A stretch of 14,547 bases of DNA, from positions 1 through 14,547 of the forward strand of contig DAOWOP010000052.1 of NCBI GenBank assembly GCA_030642005.1, in the 5' to 3' direction. Numbering within the stretch: position 1 is the first letter of the stretch; each line of letters opens with the position of its first letter. Below, one piece after another: positions 1-5,687 of the stretch. Under the pieces are notes generated by a model. It had not been told where the DNA came from. It was given only the letters and a program-made list of their open reading frames with translations, and made no database searches. The position numbers were made by a program, and so were the translations under genes. The stretch comes from Planctomycetales bacterium. Lineage in GTDB: Bacteria; Planctomycetota; Phycisphaerae; SM23-33.

Positions 1-1155
1 GAACCCGCACTCTTCGATGGCCTGGACGGCGACCTTCAAGGCTCGCTCTTCGGGGATGGCGTCATCGCCTCGCTTGCTGTAAGCGCCGACCATTCCGCCT
101 TCAAGACCGATGCCGACGAAGTTCATTCCCGCCGAATCCTGGACTATCTGGATGACCCGGCTCTGGAGTGCGTTTGTCATCCGCTGGGCCTCGACGTAAT
201 CGGTGGCCGAGAGGGGCAGGAACATGAACTCCTGGAACGAGAGGTTTCCGCCCTGCTCTTCGGTGTGTCGCCCGCCCATGAGGCAGTTTCGGAATTGCCA
301 TGGCGCGCGGACCGCCTTGCCGTCCACATCGATTTCACGGAGGCGGGTTTCCAGCATCTTCTTCTTGATGCCGGCGGTGTCCCACTCACCGGTAGCGGCG
401 GCACGTCGCGCCTCTGCGGCCTTGGCGGCAGCGCCGGATTGGCGGGCGCGGAACGCCTTCAACGCGCCGGAGTCCGCCAACATGCGGTCAAGCATCGCCA
501 CGATGCCGATCGTCGCCAGCAGTCGGCCTATGATAATTGCTGGAACGCCCCACCCGGCGCCATTACCAAGGAACGGGGCTACGCCCACGAATACCAGTAT
601 GACCCCCAGCGGAAGCGTCGCCATGGACAACTTGGCGCTGGTAACAGGCCCGGCAGCCGAGACCGCGAGGTTCTGGGTCTTGACGTCCGGGAAGAAGTTA
701 CCGGCCTCTTTCTTGATGCCGGGAAACTTCCCAAACGGAATGAGCACAATCGCCTTGAGGTACAGGCCGAACTTGTTCGTCGCCAGTTGCCTGTTGGCGT
801 CTTCGAGGTATTCCGGGCGGAGGTTATTCGTCCGCACCGCCGCCAGGTAGTGGCCTAATTCATGGACGGCGATATTAATGTGGTAGGACAGATACAGGAT
901 GATGAATGAGATGATCACCTCGCCGTGGATCGGGTTGAACATGAAGTTCAATACCTTCCAATTGCTCCATCCGCCACCTGTCAGCATCAGCAGGCTGGAC
1001 AGGAACGCCACGTGGAAGGAGACGAGTTTATGGTTTGCGATGACCCATCCTTCTTCCAGAAGTCCGGGTCGATACACCGGCCTGCCGCTGCGCCGAAATT
1101 TCCCGATAAGTCCTACGATACCTTCGTACATCTTCGCTGATACGTTGCTGAACAT
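1..1155 (-). CDS. M50 (site-2 protease-like) membrane metallopeptidase fused to an enolase-type barrel, 3' end outside window
   Basis: I translated 385 uninterrupted codons from the ATG at 1155 to the window edge; the stop lies outside. A ribosome binding site (GGAAAGG) precedes the ATG. Residues 80-96 are hydrophobic and lead into HELGH (98-102), the zinc-binding motif of M50 intramembrane proteases. AAGP (168-170) resembles the family's second motif, and hydrophobic segments follow at about 179-195 and 203-222. D223 or D228 could be the third zinc ligand. An Ala/Arg-rich linker (about 233-256) follows. From about residue 283 the sequence matches the enolase barrel: MGGRH (H297), LSFQEFMFLP (E309) and LEGGM (E352, at the Glu of enolase GDEGG), then ALKVAVQAIEECGF. 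Enolase's N-terminal capping domain is not visible between the two parts. The protease half is well supported. The enolase likeness is strong by motif order, but catalysis cannot be judged because the lysine and the magnesium-binding acids lie beyond the edge. Confidence 0.85.
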   Translation of the reverse strand, partial: MFSNVSAKMYEGIVGLIGKFRRSGRPVYRPGLLEEGWVIANHKLVSFHVAFLSSLLMLTGGGWSNWKVLNFMFNPIHGEVIISFIILYLSYHINIAVHELGHYLAAVRTNNLRPEYLEDANRQLATNKFGLYLKAIVLIPFGKFPGIKKEAGNFFPDVKTQNLAVSAAGPVTSAKLSMATLPLGVILVFVGVAPFLGNGAGWGVPAIIIGRLLATIGIVAMLDRMLADSGALKAFRARQSGAAAKAAEARRAAATGEWDTAGIKKKMLETRLREIDVDGKAVRAPWQFRNCLMGGRHTEEQGGNLSFQEFMFLPLSATDYVEAQRMTNALQSRVIQIVQDSAGMNFVGIGLEGGMVGAYSKRGDDAIPEERALKVAVQAIEECGF

Positions 1156-1237
1156 CGCACCTTTCCTTTCTCTTCCCTGGGTTCTGGTATCCGCTTTTAG
1201 CGCTTCTGTGCCGATGACCAGCCGGAATATCCGCCAA

Positions 1238-1266
1238 AACGGCGATACTATCCCATTATCGCCGGT
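1238..1266. promoter_or_regulatory. Inverted repeat, candidate operator between divergent genes
   Basis: The arms AACGGCGATA (1238-1247) and TATCGCCGGT (1257-1266) are inverted copies with one mismatch, around a 9-bp centre. The inner seven pairs are perfect. The repeat covers the proposed -10 of the M50-enolase gene, in the 190-bp gap between it and the glycosyltransferase. It could bind a repressor or form a hairpin in the leader. Confidence 0.35.
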
Positions 1267-1275
1267 AAATTGCAA
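1247..1275 (-). promoter_or_regulatory. Putative sigma70-type promoter of the M50-enolase gene
   Basis: On the minus strand TTGCAA (1275-1270) and GATAGT (1252-1247) are separated by exactly 17 bp, each matching 4 of 6 consensus bases. This would give a leader of roughly 85 nt before the ATG at 1155. The -10 lies inside an inverted repeat (1238-1266). It is a consensus match only. Confidence 0.35.
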
Positions 1276-1345
1276 TAGTTGAATTGACGAGACATGAAAG
1301 TTTCTTTCCACACGCCACGCTGTCGATACAATAAGGCAAGCGTAT

Positions 1346-2473
1346 ATGTCGCAGACAGTATCCGACAATTCGGCTGAAACTTCCGGGAAGGTTTCGGTAA
1401 AACCTGTTCACGTGGGGCTTGTCGCGGGCGGTGAAACACTGCGCAATCTGGGCCCTGTGGTCCGACACATGATAGTCGGACTGCTGGATGAGCCGCTGGG
1501 CATAACGCTGCTTTGCCCGGCGAAGGTGGATGTCGCAAATATCCCCGCCCCGCCGGTGCGGATTATCAGATACGACACGACCCGCCTTCCGTTCCTGCGC
1601 GGGTGGGCATTCGAGGCCCTCGCCCAGCAGGTCGCCCATGCCGGTATATCCCTGCTGCACGCACTGGACGCCGATGCGGCGGACCTTACGGGCCGGCTGG
1701 CAGCCGAGGCGGGTTTGGATTACATCATCGGCGTTTATTCGCTTGGCTGGGATGTGCGGACGCCGGATGCGCACTGCCGGGCGATACTCGCCGCCGGTGA
1801 GCCTATCCATCAACGACTGCTGAGGTCGCACGTCGGCCCAGACGATATGATCCAGCTGCTCCGCCCGGGCGTTCACCAGGCCCGCGAGGCTACATGCTTC
1901 GTCGATCCCGCCCATTCCATCGCCATTGTCGCCGGGGGAGAATTTCGGGAGTACCGACCTTTCGCCGCGGTGCTGAAGGTGTTCGCCCAACTGCAAAAAT
2001 CCGGGCGGGATTGCGTCTTCTTCATCGTAGGCAATGGGCCTGACGAAACCCGCCTCCGCCGACTGGCGGAAAAACTGGGCCTGATGCAGTCCCTGACATT
2101 CGTGGACCGGCAGGATGCGGACGAACTGAAGGGCATCCTACGCGCAGCCGACATCTTCATCTCGCCGATGCCGTCGGATCGCTTGGAGATAGAACTTCTT
2201 TCGGCCATGGCTGCCGGCGTGCCGGTCGTCGCCGCCGGGGCCAAGGCCTGCGATTTCATCATTCCCGACGAAACGGCCCTGACGTACCGCCCCGGCAGCG
2301 CCGCCAAACTGGCGGATAAACTCGCCTTACTTATGAACGACCACCCCGCCTCCGAAAGACTCGCCGAAAACGCACTGGCTTACCTCCGCGAAAACCACTC
2401 GCCGGCAAAAATGGCAGGACAACTCATCGACCTGTACTACGCCGCCACCGGAAAAAAAAGAGCAGTGGATTAA
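1346..2473 (+). CDS. GT4-type glycosyltransferase-like protein, degenerate active site
   Basis: A 375-residue protein with the two-domain layout of a GT-B glycosyltransferase. The C-terminal half is clearest: FFIVGNGPDETRLRRLAEKLGL (226-246), DELKGILRAADIFISP (259-274) and LLSAMAAGVPVVAA (284-297), the family-1/4 donor-domain pattern. The N-terminal half begins HVGLVAGGETLRNLGPVVRH (22-41). In canonical GT4 enzymes two glutamates eight residues apart (E-x7-E) contact the sugar nucleotide; here those positions read D278 and S286, so donor binding must differ or be lost. I see no signal peptide or membrane segment, so it is probably cytosolic. The ATG at 1346 has only a weak AAGG upstream. It diverges from the M50-enolase gene and ends 13 bp from the convergent lipoprotein gene. 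Donor and acceptor are unknown. Confidence 0.75.
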   Translation: MSQTVSDNSAETSGKVSVKPVHVGLVAGGETLRNLGPVVRHMIVGLLDEPLGITLLCPAKVDVANIPAPPVRIIRYDTTRLPFLRGWAFEALAQQVAHAGISLLHALDADAADLTGRLAAEAGLDYIIGVYSLGWDVRTPDAHCRAILAAGEPIHQRLLRSHVGPDDMIQLLRPGVHQAREATCFVDPAHSIAIVAGGEFREYRPFAAVLKVFAQLQKSGRDCVFFIVGNGPDETRLRRLAEKLGLMQSLTFVDRQDADELKGILRAADIFISPMPSDRLEIELLSAMAAGVPVVAAGAKACDFIIPDETALTYRPGSAAKLADKLALLMNDHPASERLAENALAYLRENHSPAKMAGQLIDLYYAATGKKRAVD

Positions 2474-2486
2474 ACAGGGACGGTTT

Positions 2487-2993
2487 TTACTTCGCCAGGT
2501 TCATGAGTCGATCCAGCAAAGCCGGCGCGGATGGAATGGATATCTCGCTTTCCTTGCTCATCGGAACACGTATCTTGCCCAGAACCGGTGTATCCATTGA
2601 CAGACCCATATCGGCCTTATAGGGAATCGTTGAACCGGGTCGAGCGTCTTTGACCGCGTTGATTAGTTTCAGGAAGTTAATCTTAACCGGCAGGCTGAGG
2701 GTCTTGCTTCCGCCGGCAGGAACCGTTCCCTGCAAATCCGCTGTGCCGGTGAGAAACTGCAAACCATGACTGGACAGGACGTAGTCCAGATTACCAATCG
2801 GAAGCGGCACCGTATATGGGTTGTCCACCTTCACGTCGAAGAGCAGCGTCGCATCGGTCAATTTGACGTCCCGGACCTTCACTCCCGCGATGCTGACGCC
2901 GGGTTTCTCGATCAGACCACAGCCCGCCCCACACGCCAACAACGCAATAGCAACGACAGCAACAAAACACCGCTGTAATGTGCTTCTGTTCAC
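2487..2993 (-). CDS. LEA type 2 (WHy-domain) family lipoprotein
   Basis: A 168-residue protein starting at a GTG, preceded by AAAGGATA. The N-terminus is a lipoprotein-type signal with a hydrophobic core (10-20) and candidate lipid-modified cysteines at C21 (LLAC) or C25 (GAGC), so it should be anchored in an outer or inner membrane. The mature part fits the LEA-2/WHy pattern: alternating strands, the FDVKVDNPY core (52-60), PLPIGNLDYVLSSHG (63-77) and VPAGGSKTLSLPVKI (91-105). Bacterial members are small periplasmic proteins of uncertain function, linked by family to desiccation or stress tolerance. It is the last gene of the pdxJ-dapA operon, 25 bp after the DUF2283 gene. Nothing ties it to lysine or B6 synthesis. 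Confidence 0.8.
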   Translation of the reverse strand: MNRSTLQRCFVAVVAIALLACGAGCGLIEKPGVSIAGVKVRDVKLTDATLLFDVKVDNPYTVPLPIGNLDYVLSSHGLQFLTGTADLQGTVPAGGSKTLSLPVKINFLKLINAVKDARPGSTIPYKADMGLSMDTPVLGKIRVPMSKESEISIPSAPALLDRLMNLAK

Positions 2994-3018
2994 GTGAATA
3001 TCCTTTCGATATAAGATG

Positions 3019-3309
3019 TTAGAAAAAATTTTTGCAGGCTTCCGCTAAATCAATGCCAGCAAGGATTGGTGCGTTGAGCTTCTTTGCAACCGATAGGACA
3101 AAATCTTCATCAGCCTCTTCAGCAGCAAGAAATTCCACACCAAGAAGTTTACCATCCACGTCGTAGTCAACCATAACAGAAAGCGACTCAACTTCCACGG
3201 TTTCTTCAACCTGACCAGGGGCAATTTGCTGAAGATAGACATAGCCGAGTACCCGGTCTTCGACATGCTCAAGTGTTACCCACAGGGATTTCAACCGTAA
3301 TTCAATCAT
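3019..3309 (-). CDS. DUF2283 domain protein
   Basis: A 96-residue acidic protein. I chose the ATG at 3309, 13 bp past the dapA stop; an in-frame TTG at 3336 would add nine residues and overlap dapA. Residues 23-61 (YVYLQQI, then VMVDYDVDGKLLGVEFL at 46-61) match the DUF2283 pattern of a strand, a spacer and a DYD-x-DG-x-x-x-G-(V/I)-E turn. DUF2283 proteins often sit beside DUF4258 or other small toxin-like genes and are thought to be antitoxin-like. Here the DUF4258 gene lies upstream in the same operon, on the far side of dapA. The line 3061-3120 is about 45% GC, lower than dapA, which suggests acquisition. Function is unproven. Confidence 0.75.
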   Translation of the reverse strand: MIELRLKSLWVTLEHVEDRVLGYVYLQQIAPGQVEETVEVESLSVMVDYDVDGKLLGVEFLAAEEADEDFVLSVAKKLNAPILAGIDLAEACKNFF

Positions 3310-3322
3310 TGGCCCGCTAAAA

Positions 3323-4207
3323 TTATGCTCCAACACCGAACGGTTTCAGCATCTCCGCCAAGTCTGCGCGGTATTTTTCCGCCAGCGGCAGAAGCGGCAG
3401 GCGGAGTTCGTTTTCGATCATACCGGCCATTGCAAGGGCGGCCTTGATGGGGATCGGGTTGGTCTGGACGAACATGCCCTTGAACAACGGGAAAAGTTTC
3501 AGGTGCTGGGCGGTGGCGGCAGCCATATCGCCGGCTCCGACGGCGTCGGTAAGTTTGCGAACCTCGGCGGGGAATATATTCGCAAGGACGCTGATGACGC
3601 CTCGCCCCCCTACCGAGCAGATCGGCAGCGTCAGCGAATCGTCGCCGGAGATAATCGTAATGTCGCATTCAGCCGCCAAGGCCGAAGCGGCGTCCAGTTT
3701 TCCGGTGGCCTCCTTGACGGCGACGACCTGGTCGATCTCGTTGTACATGCGGATGATCGTCTCGGCGGCGAGTTCGATTCCCGCCCTGCCGGGGATGTTG
3801 TAAAGCACAATCGGCAGGCCGACCTCGGCAAGGGTCGCAACGTGCTCGTACATCCCCTGCTGGGGCGGCTTGTTGTAATATGGGTTGACGACCAGGCAGG
3901 CGTCTGCGCCGGCGTCTCTGGCGTGAGCGGTCAGGCGGACAGCCTCGGCTGTGTTGTTGCTGCCGGTCCCGGCGATGACGGGGACCTTCCCAGCCGCTCG
4001 TTCAACGGTGAACTCTATCACCTTGTCGTGCTCGATATGGCTGAGCGTGGGCGATTCGCCCGTCGTGCCGCAGGGGACAAGCCCCTGCGTCCCGCCGGCG
4101 AGTTGAAAATCTATAAGCCGACCCATCGCGTCAAAATCGACTTCGCCGCCGCGAAACGGCGTAACCAACGCCACCATCGAACCTTCGAGTTTAATCCTGT
4201 CAGACAT
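3323..4207 (-). CDS. dapA: 4-hydroxy-tetrahydrodipicolinate synthase
   Basis: Condenses pyruvate with aspartate semialdehyde in the first committed step to diaminopimelate and lysine; cytosolic, usually a homotetramer. At 294 residues it has the usual family length. The class I aldolase barrel signatures are complete: CGTTGES (46-52, with T48/T49), NPYYNKP (109-115, with the tyrosine pair), LYNIPGRAG (135-143, with Y136 and R141) and the Schiff-base lysine K165 in VKEATG. GDDS (188-191) and GGRGVISV (200-207) also fit. It starts at ATG 4207 with AAAGGCG upstream, 37 bp after the YgiT-type gene, and is the fourth gene of the operon led by pdxJ. Related aldolases (sialic acid lyase, KDG aldolase) share the fold, but these motifs and the full length favour DapA. 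Confidence 0.95.
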   Translation of the reverse strand: MSDRIKLEGSMVALVTPFRGGEVDFDAMGRLIDFQLAGGTQGLVPCGTTGESPTLSHIEHDKVIEFTVERAAGKVPVIAGTGSNNTAEAVRLTAHARDAGADACLVVNPYYNKPPQQGMYEHVATLAEVGLPIVLYNIPGRAGIELAAETIIRMYNEIDQVVAVKEATGKLDAASALAAECDITIISGDDSLTLPICSVGGRGVISVLANIFPAEVRKLTDAVGAGDMAAATAQHLKLFPLFKGMFVQTNPIPIKAALAMAGMIENELRLPLLPLAEKYRADLAEMLKPFGVGA

Positions 4208-4227
4208 TTTTTACGCCTTTATCGCAA

Positions 4228-4239
4228 ATTCGCGCGAAT
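4228..4239. promoter_or_regulatory. 12-bp perfect palindrome upstream of dapA
   Basis: ATTCGCGCGAAT is a perfect palindrome in the 37-bp gap between the YgiT-type gene and the dapA start. It might be an operator, or a small hairpin affecting dapA translation. Length alone makes chance a real alternative. Confidence 0.2.
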
Positions 4240-4244
4240 GGTTT

Positions 4245-4487
4245 TCAGGCCACTTCAAAAGTTTTTCCTAATTGTCGGAAATCAGCGGTTTGTTGTTGTT
4301 TAAGTTTCGTCCTGATTTCCTCAAAGCGCTTGACTGTTTCTTCGCTGTAGAGGCGTTCGCCGCAGTGGAGGCAAACCTCCGCCCGCACCTTGATCACGGC
4401 AGTGTCAACACCACCTCGCAAAATCTTTTCTACTTCCTTCTCCACCAATTCACCACCGCAAACCGGACATTTCTCAAAAGGTTTCAT
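4245..4487 (-). CDS. YgiT-type zinc-finger protein, antitoxin-like
   Basis: An 80-residue protein. Two CxxC pairs, CPVC (7-10) and CLHC (39-42), flank a basic strand region; this is the YgiT/MqsA N-terminal zinc-binding fold, followed by GERLYSEET typical of the family. The C-terminus (about 53-80) is a short helix ending in FRQLGKTFEVA and lacks the DNA-binding HTH of full-length MqsA, so autoregulation through DNA binding is doubtful. The start is ATG 4487, with AAAGG upstream; the preceding DUF4258 gene ends (TAG) two bases before this ATG, so translation is probably coupled. DUF4258 plus YgiT-type finger is a recurrent small pair resembling a type II toxin-antitoxin system. Antitoxin activity is inferred. 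Confidence 0.82.
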   Translation of the reverse strand: MKPFEKCPVCGGELVEKEVEKILRGGVDTAVIKVRAEVCLHCGERLYSEETVKRFEEIRTKLKQQQTADFRQLGKTFEVA

Positions 4488-4489
4488 AA

Positions 4490-4810
4490 CTACCTTTTCC
4501 TTTCTCGCCAATCGACCCACATATTTGGGTCGGGACGATAAACTGTAATCATTACAGCCCACTTACTCACATTATTATACGCCCAAACGCTGTGAACAGG
4601 TACACTCGCAAACGTTCGCCCCAATATCAAGCAACTCGGATACGGCTCATCTTCAGGATAGTTTTCAATGATTTCACCATGAAGGACTGAGTAGTAAATT
4701 TCCTCAAATGTAAGGTCGTCGTTTTCCGCTTCCTCGTCGGCATGGTTGGTAATACGAACACAACGGTTCTGAATCGCATTAATAATGTCGTCAATTCCCA
4801 GTGGGTTCAT
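4490..4810 (-). CDS. DUF4258 domain protein, toxin-like
   Basis: A 106-residue protein matching DUF4258: an early helix with the NHADEEAE segment (22-29, including the conserved HA pair), LTFEEIYYSVLHGEIIENYP (33-52), PYPSCLILG (56-64) and the closing ITVYRPDPNMWVDWRERKR (88-106). DUF4258 is placed with RelE/BrnT-like small toxins, and members often neighbour YgiT-type fingers or DUF2283 proteins, both of which occur in this operon. The usual arginine after HA is not in its common place, so activity is uncertain. The start codon overlaps the pdxJ stop (ATGA at 4810-4807), implying translational coupling to a housekeeping gene. The line 4561-4620 is about 47% GC against about 68% at 5161-5220 in pdxJ, which supports recent acquisition. 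Confidence 0.82.
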   Translation of the reverse strand: MNPLGIDDIINAIQNRCVRITNHADEEAENDDLTFEEIYYSVLHGEIIENYPEDEPYPSCLILGRTFASVPVHSVWAYNNVSKWAVMITVYRPDPNMWVDWRERKR

Positions 4811-5535
4811 CTGCCGGCAGCCTTCTCTATCAGTCTTTTCATCTCCGCAACCGCTTCTCGCAAACCTGTGAAAACCGCTCGCGCGATAATCGAGTGCCCG
4901 ATATTGAACTCGCTGAAGCCTTCCATCGCCGCTACCGGCGTTACATTGCGATAGGTCAGCCCGTGCCCGCCATGGACGATCAGGCCGGCATCAAGACCGG
5001 CTGACAGACCATCGCGGATTTCCGCCAGCGTTCCGGCTACTTCATCATCGCCTTTGGCGTTGGCGTATTTGCCGGTGTGTATTTCAATGGCGTCGAAGCC
5101 GGCGTCGCGAGAGGCTGAAATCTGGACAGGGTCCGGGTCGATGAACGCGCTGGCGACGATTCCCACATCCTTAAGCCGCTTTACCGCGCCGGCCACCCGT
5201 TCGGCCTGCCCGGCTACGTCCAAGCCGCCCTCGGTGGTAAGTTCCTCGCGCTTCTCCGGTACGAGAGAGACCTGTTCGGGCTTTATCTCCAGGGCAATCT
5301 CGACGATTTCGTCGGCCAGCGACATCTCCATATTCAACTTGACCTGAACGGTTTCCTTCAGGAGATGTACGTCGCGGTCGATGATGTGCCGCCGGTCCTG
5401 CCGGAGGTGGAAGGTAATGCAGTCCGCCCCGCCAAGTTCCGCTTCCGCCGCCGCCCAGACCGGATCAGGCTCGACCGTTCGCCTCGCCTGTCGAACCGTC
5501 GCTACGTGATCGATATTTACGCCCAAACCCGCCAT
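4807..5535 (-). CDS. pdxJ: Pyridoxine 5'-phosphate synthase
   Basis: Condenses 1-deoxyxylulose 5-phosphate with 3-amino-2-oxopropyl phosphate to give pyridoxine 5'-phosphate, the last ring-forming step of the DXP-dependent vitamin B6 route; cytosolic TIM-barrel enzyme. The 242 residues match the family length. Visible signatures are NIDHVATVRQAR (7-18), ITFHLRQDRRHI (40-51, catalytic H43), LNMEM (67-71, catalytic E70), the EIHTG phosphate loop (151-155), IVHGGHGL (186-193, catalytic H191) and FNIGHSIIARA (210-220). The usual LREDRRH reads LRQDRRH, a conservative change. It starts at ATG 5535 with TTGGAG upstream and leads a six-gene operon. Its leader contains a 7-bp-period repeat. Confidence 0.95.
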   Translation of the reverse strand: MAGLGVNIDHVATVRQARRTVEPDPVWAAAEAELGGADCITFHLRQDRRHIIDRDVHLLKETVQVKLNMEMSLADEIVEIALEIKPEQVSLVPEKREELTTEGGLDVAGQAERVAGAVKRLKDVGIVASAFIDPDPVQISASRDAGFDAIEIHTGKYANAKGDDEVAGTLAEIRDGLSAGLDAGLIVHGGHGLTYRNVTPVAAMEGFSEFNIGHSIIARAVFTGLREAVAEMKRLIEKAAGR

Positions 5536-5546
5536 CGCTTCGCTCC

Positions 5547-5574
5547 AATTTCCAATTTCCGATTTTCAATTTTC
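5547..5574. repeat. Four-unit heptanucleotide tandem repeat in the pdxJ leader
   Basis: The units AATTTCC, AATTTCC, GATTTTC and AATTTTC follow one another at exact 7-bp steps. On the minus strand the repeat sits between the proposed promoter and the pdxJ ribosome binding site, so it would be transcribed into the leader. Other 7-bp-period repeats occur at 7364-7377, 7397-7424 and 10187-10207. Confidence 0.7.
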
Positions 5575-5583
5575 AATTGAACT

Positions 5584-5612
5584 AATTTACCCGATAGGTG
5601 CTTATCTTGCAA
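5584..5612 (-). promoter_or_regulatory. Putative promoter of the pdxJ operon
   Basis: On the minus strand TTGCAA (5612-5607) and TAAATT (5589-5584) are spaced by exactly 17 bp, each with 4 of 6 consensus matches. The -35 hexamer equals the one proposed for the M50-enolase gene. The predicted leader is about 40 nt and contains the heptad repeat. Confidence 0.4.
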
Positions 5613-5687
5613 ATCCTTGCATGCCGGTTAAAGTACAAGTAGATTAACAGACCGTTTGGAAGTTTCGCCATTGAAAGGAGTTCAACC

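Noticed and set aside
203..858. Two long plus-strand open frames opposite the M50-enolase gene
   Set aside because: The minus strand encodes a continuous protein with HELGH and enolase motifs; the plus frames have no recognisable domains, are Ser/Arg-rich, and are shadows of a GC-rich gene.
1305..1332. TTTCCA-16-TACAAT as a promoter for the glycosyltransferase
   Set aside because: The -35 is poor and the transcript would have a leader of only about 7 nt; too weak to list as a feature.
2989..2998. TTCACGTGAA palindrome at the lipoprotein start, resembling the outer arms of the 28-bp palindromes
   Set aside because: Only ten bases, lacks the CpG core, and overlaps a start codon; probably chance.
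3503..4303. 266-codon plus-strand frame
   Set aside because: Antisense to dapA, whose motifs are complete; the translation has no family features and runs past the gene boundary.
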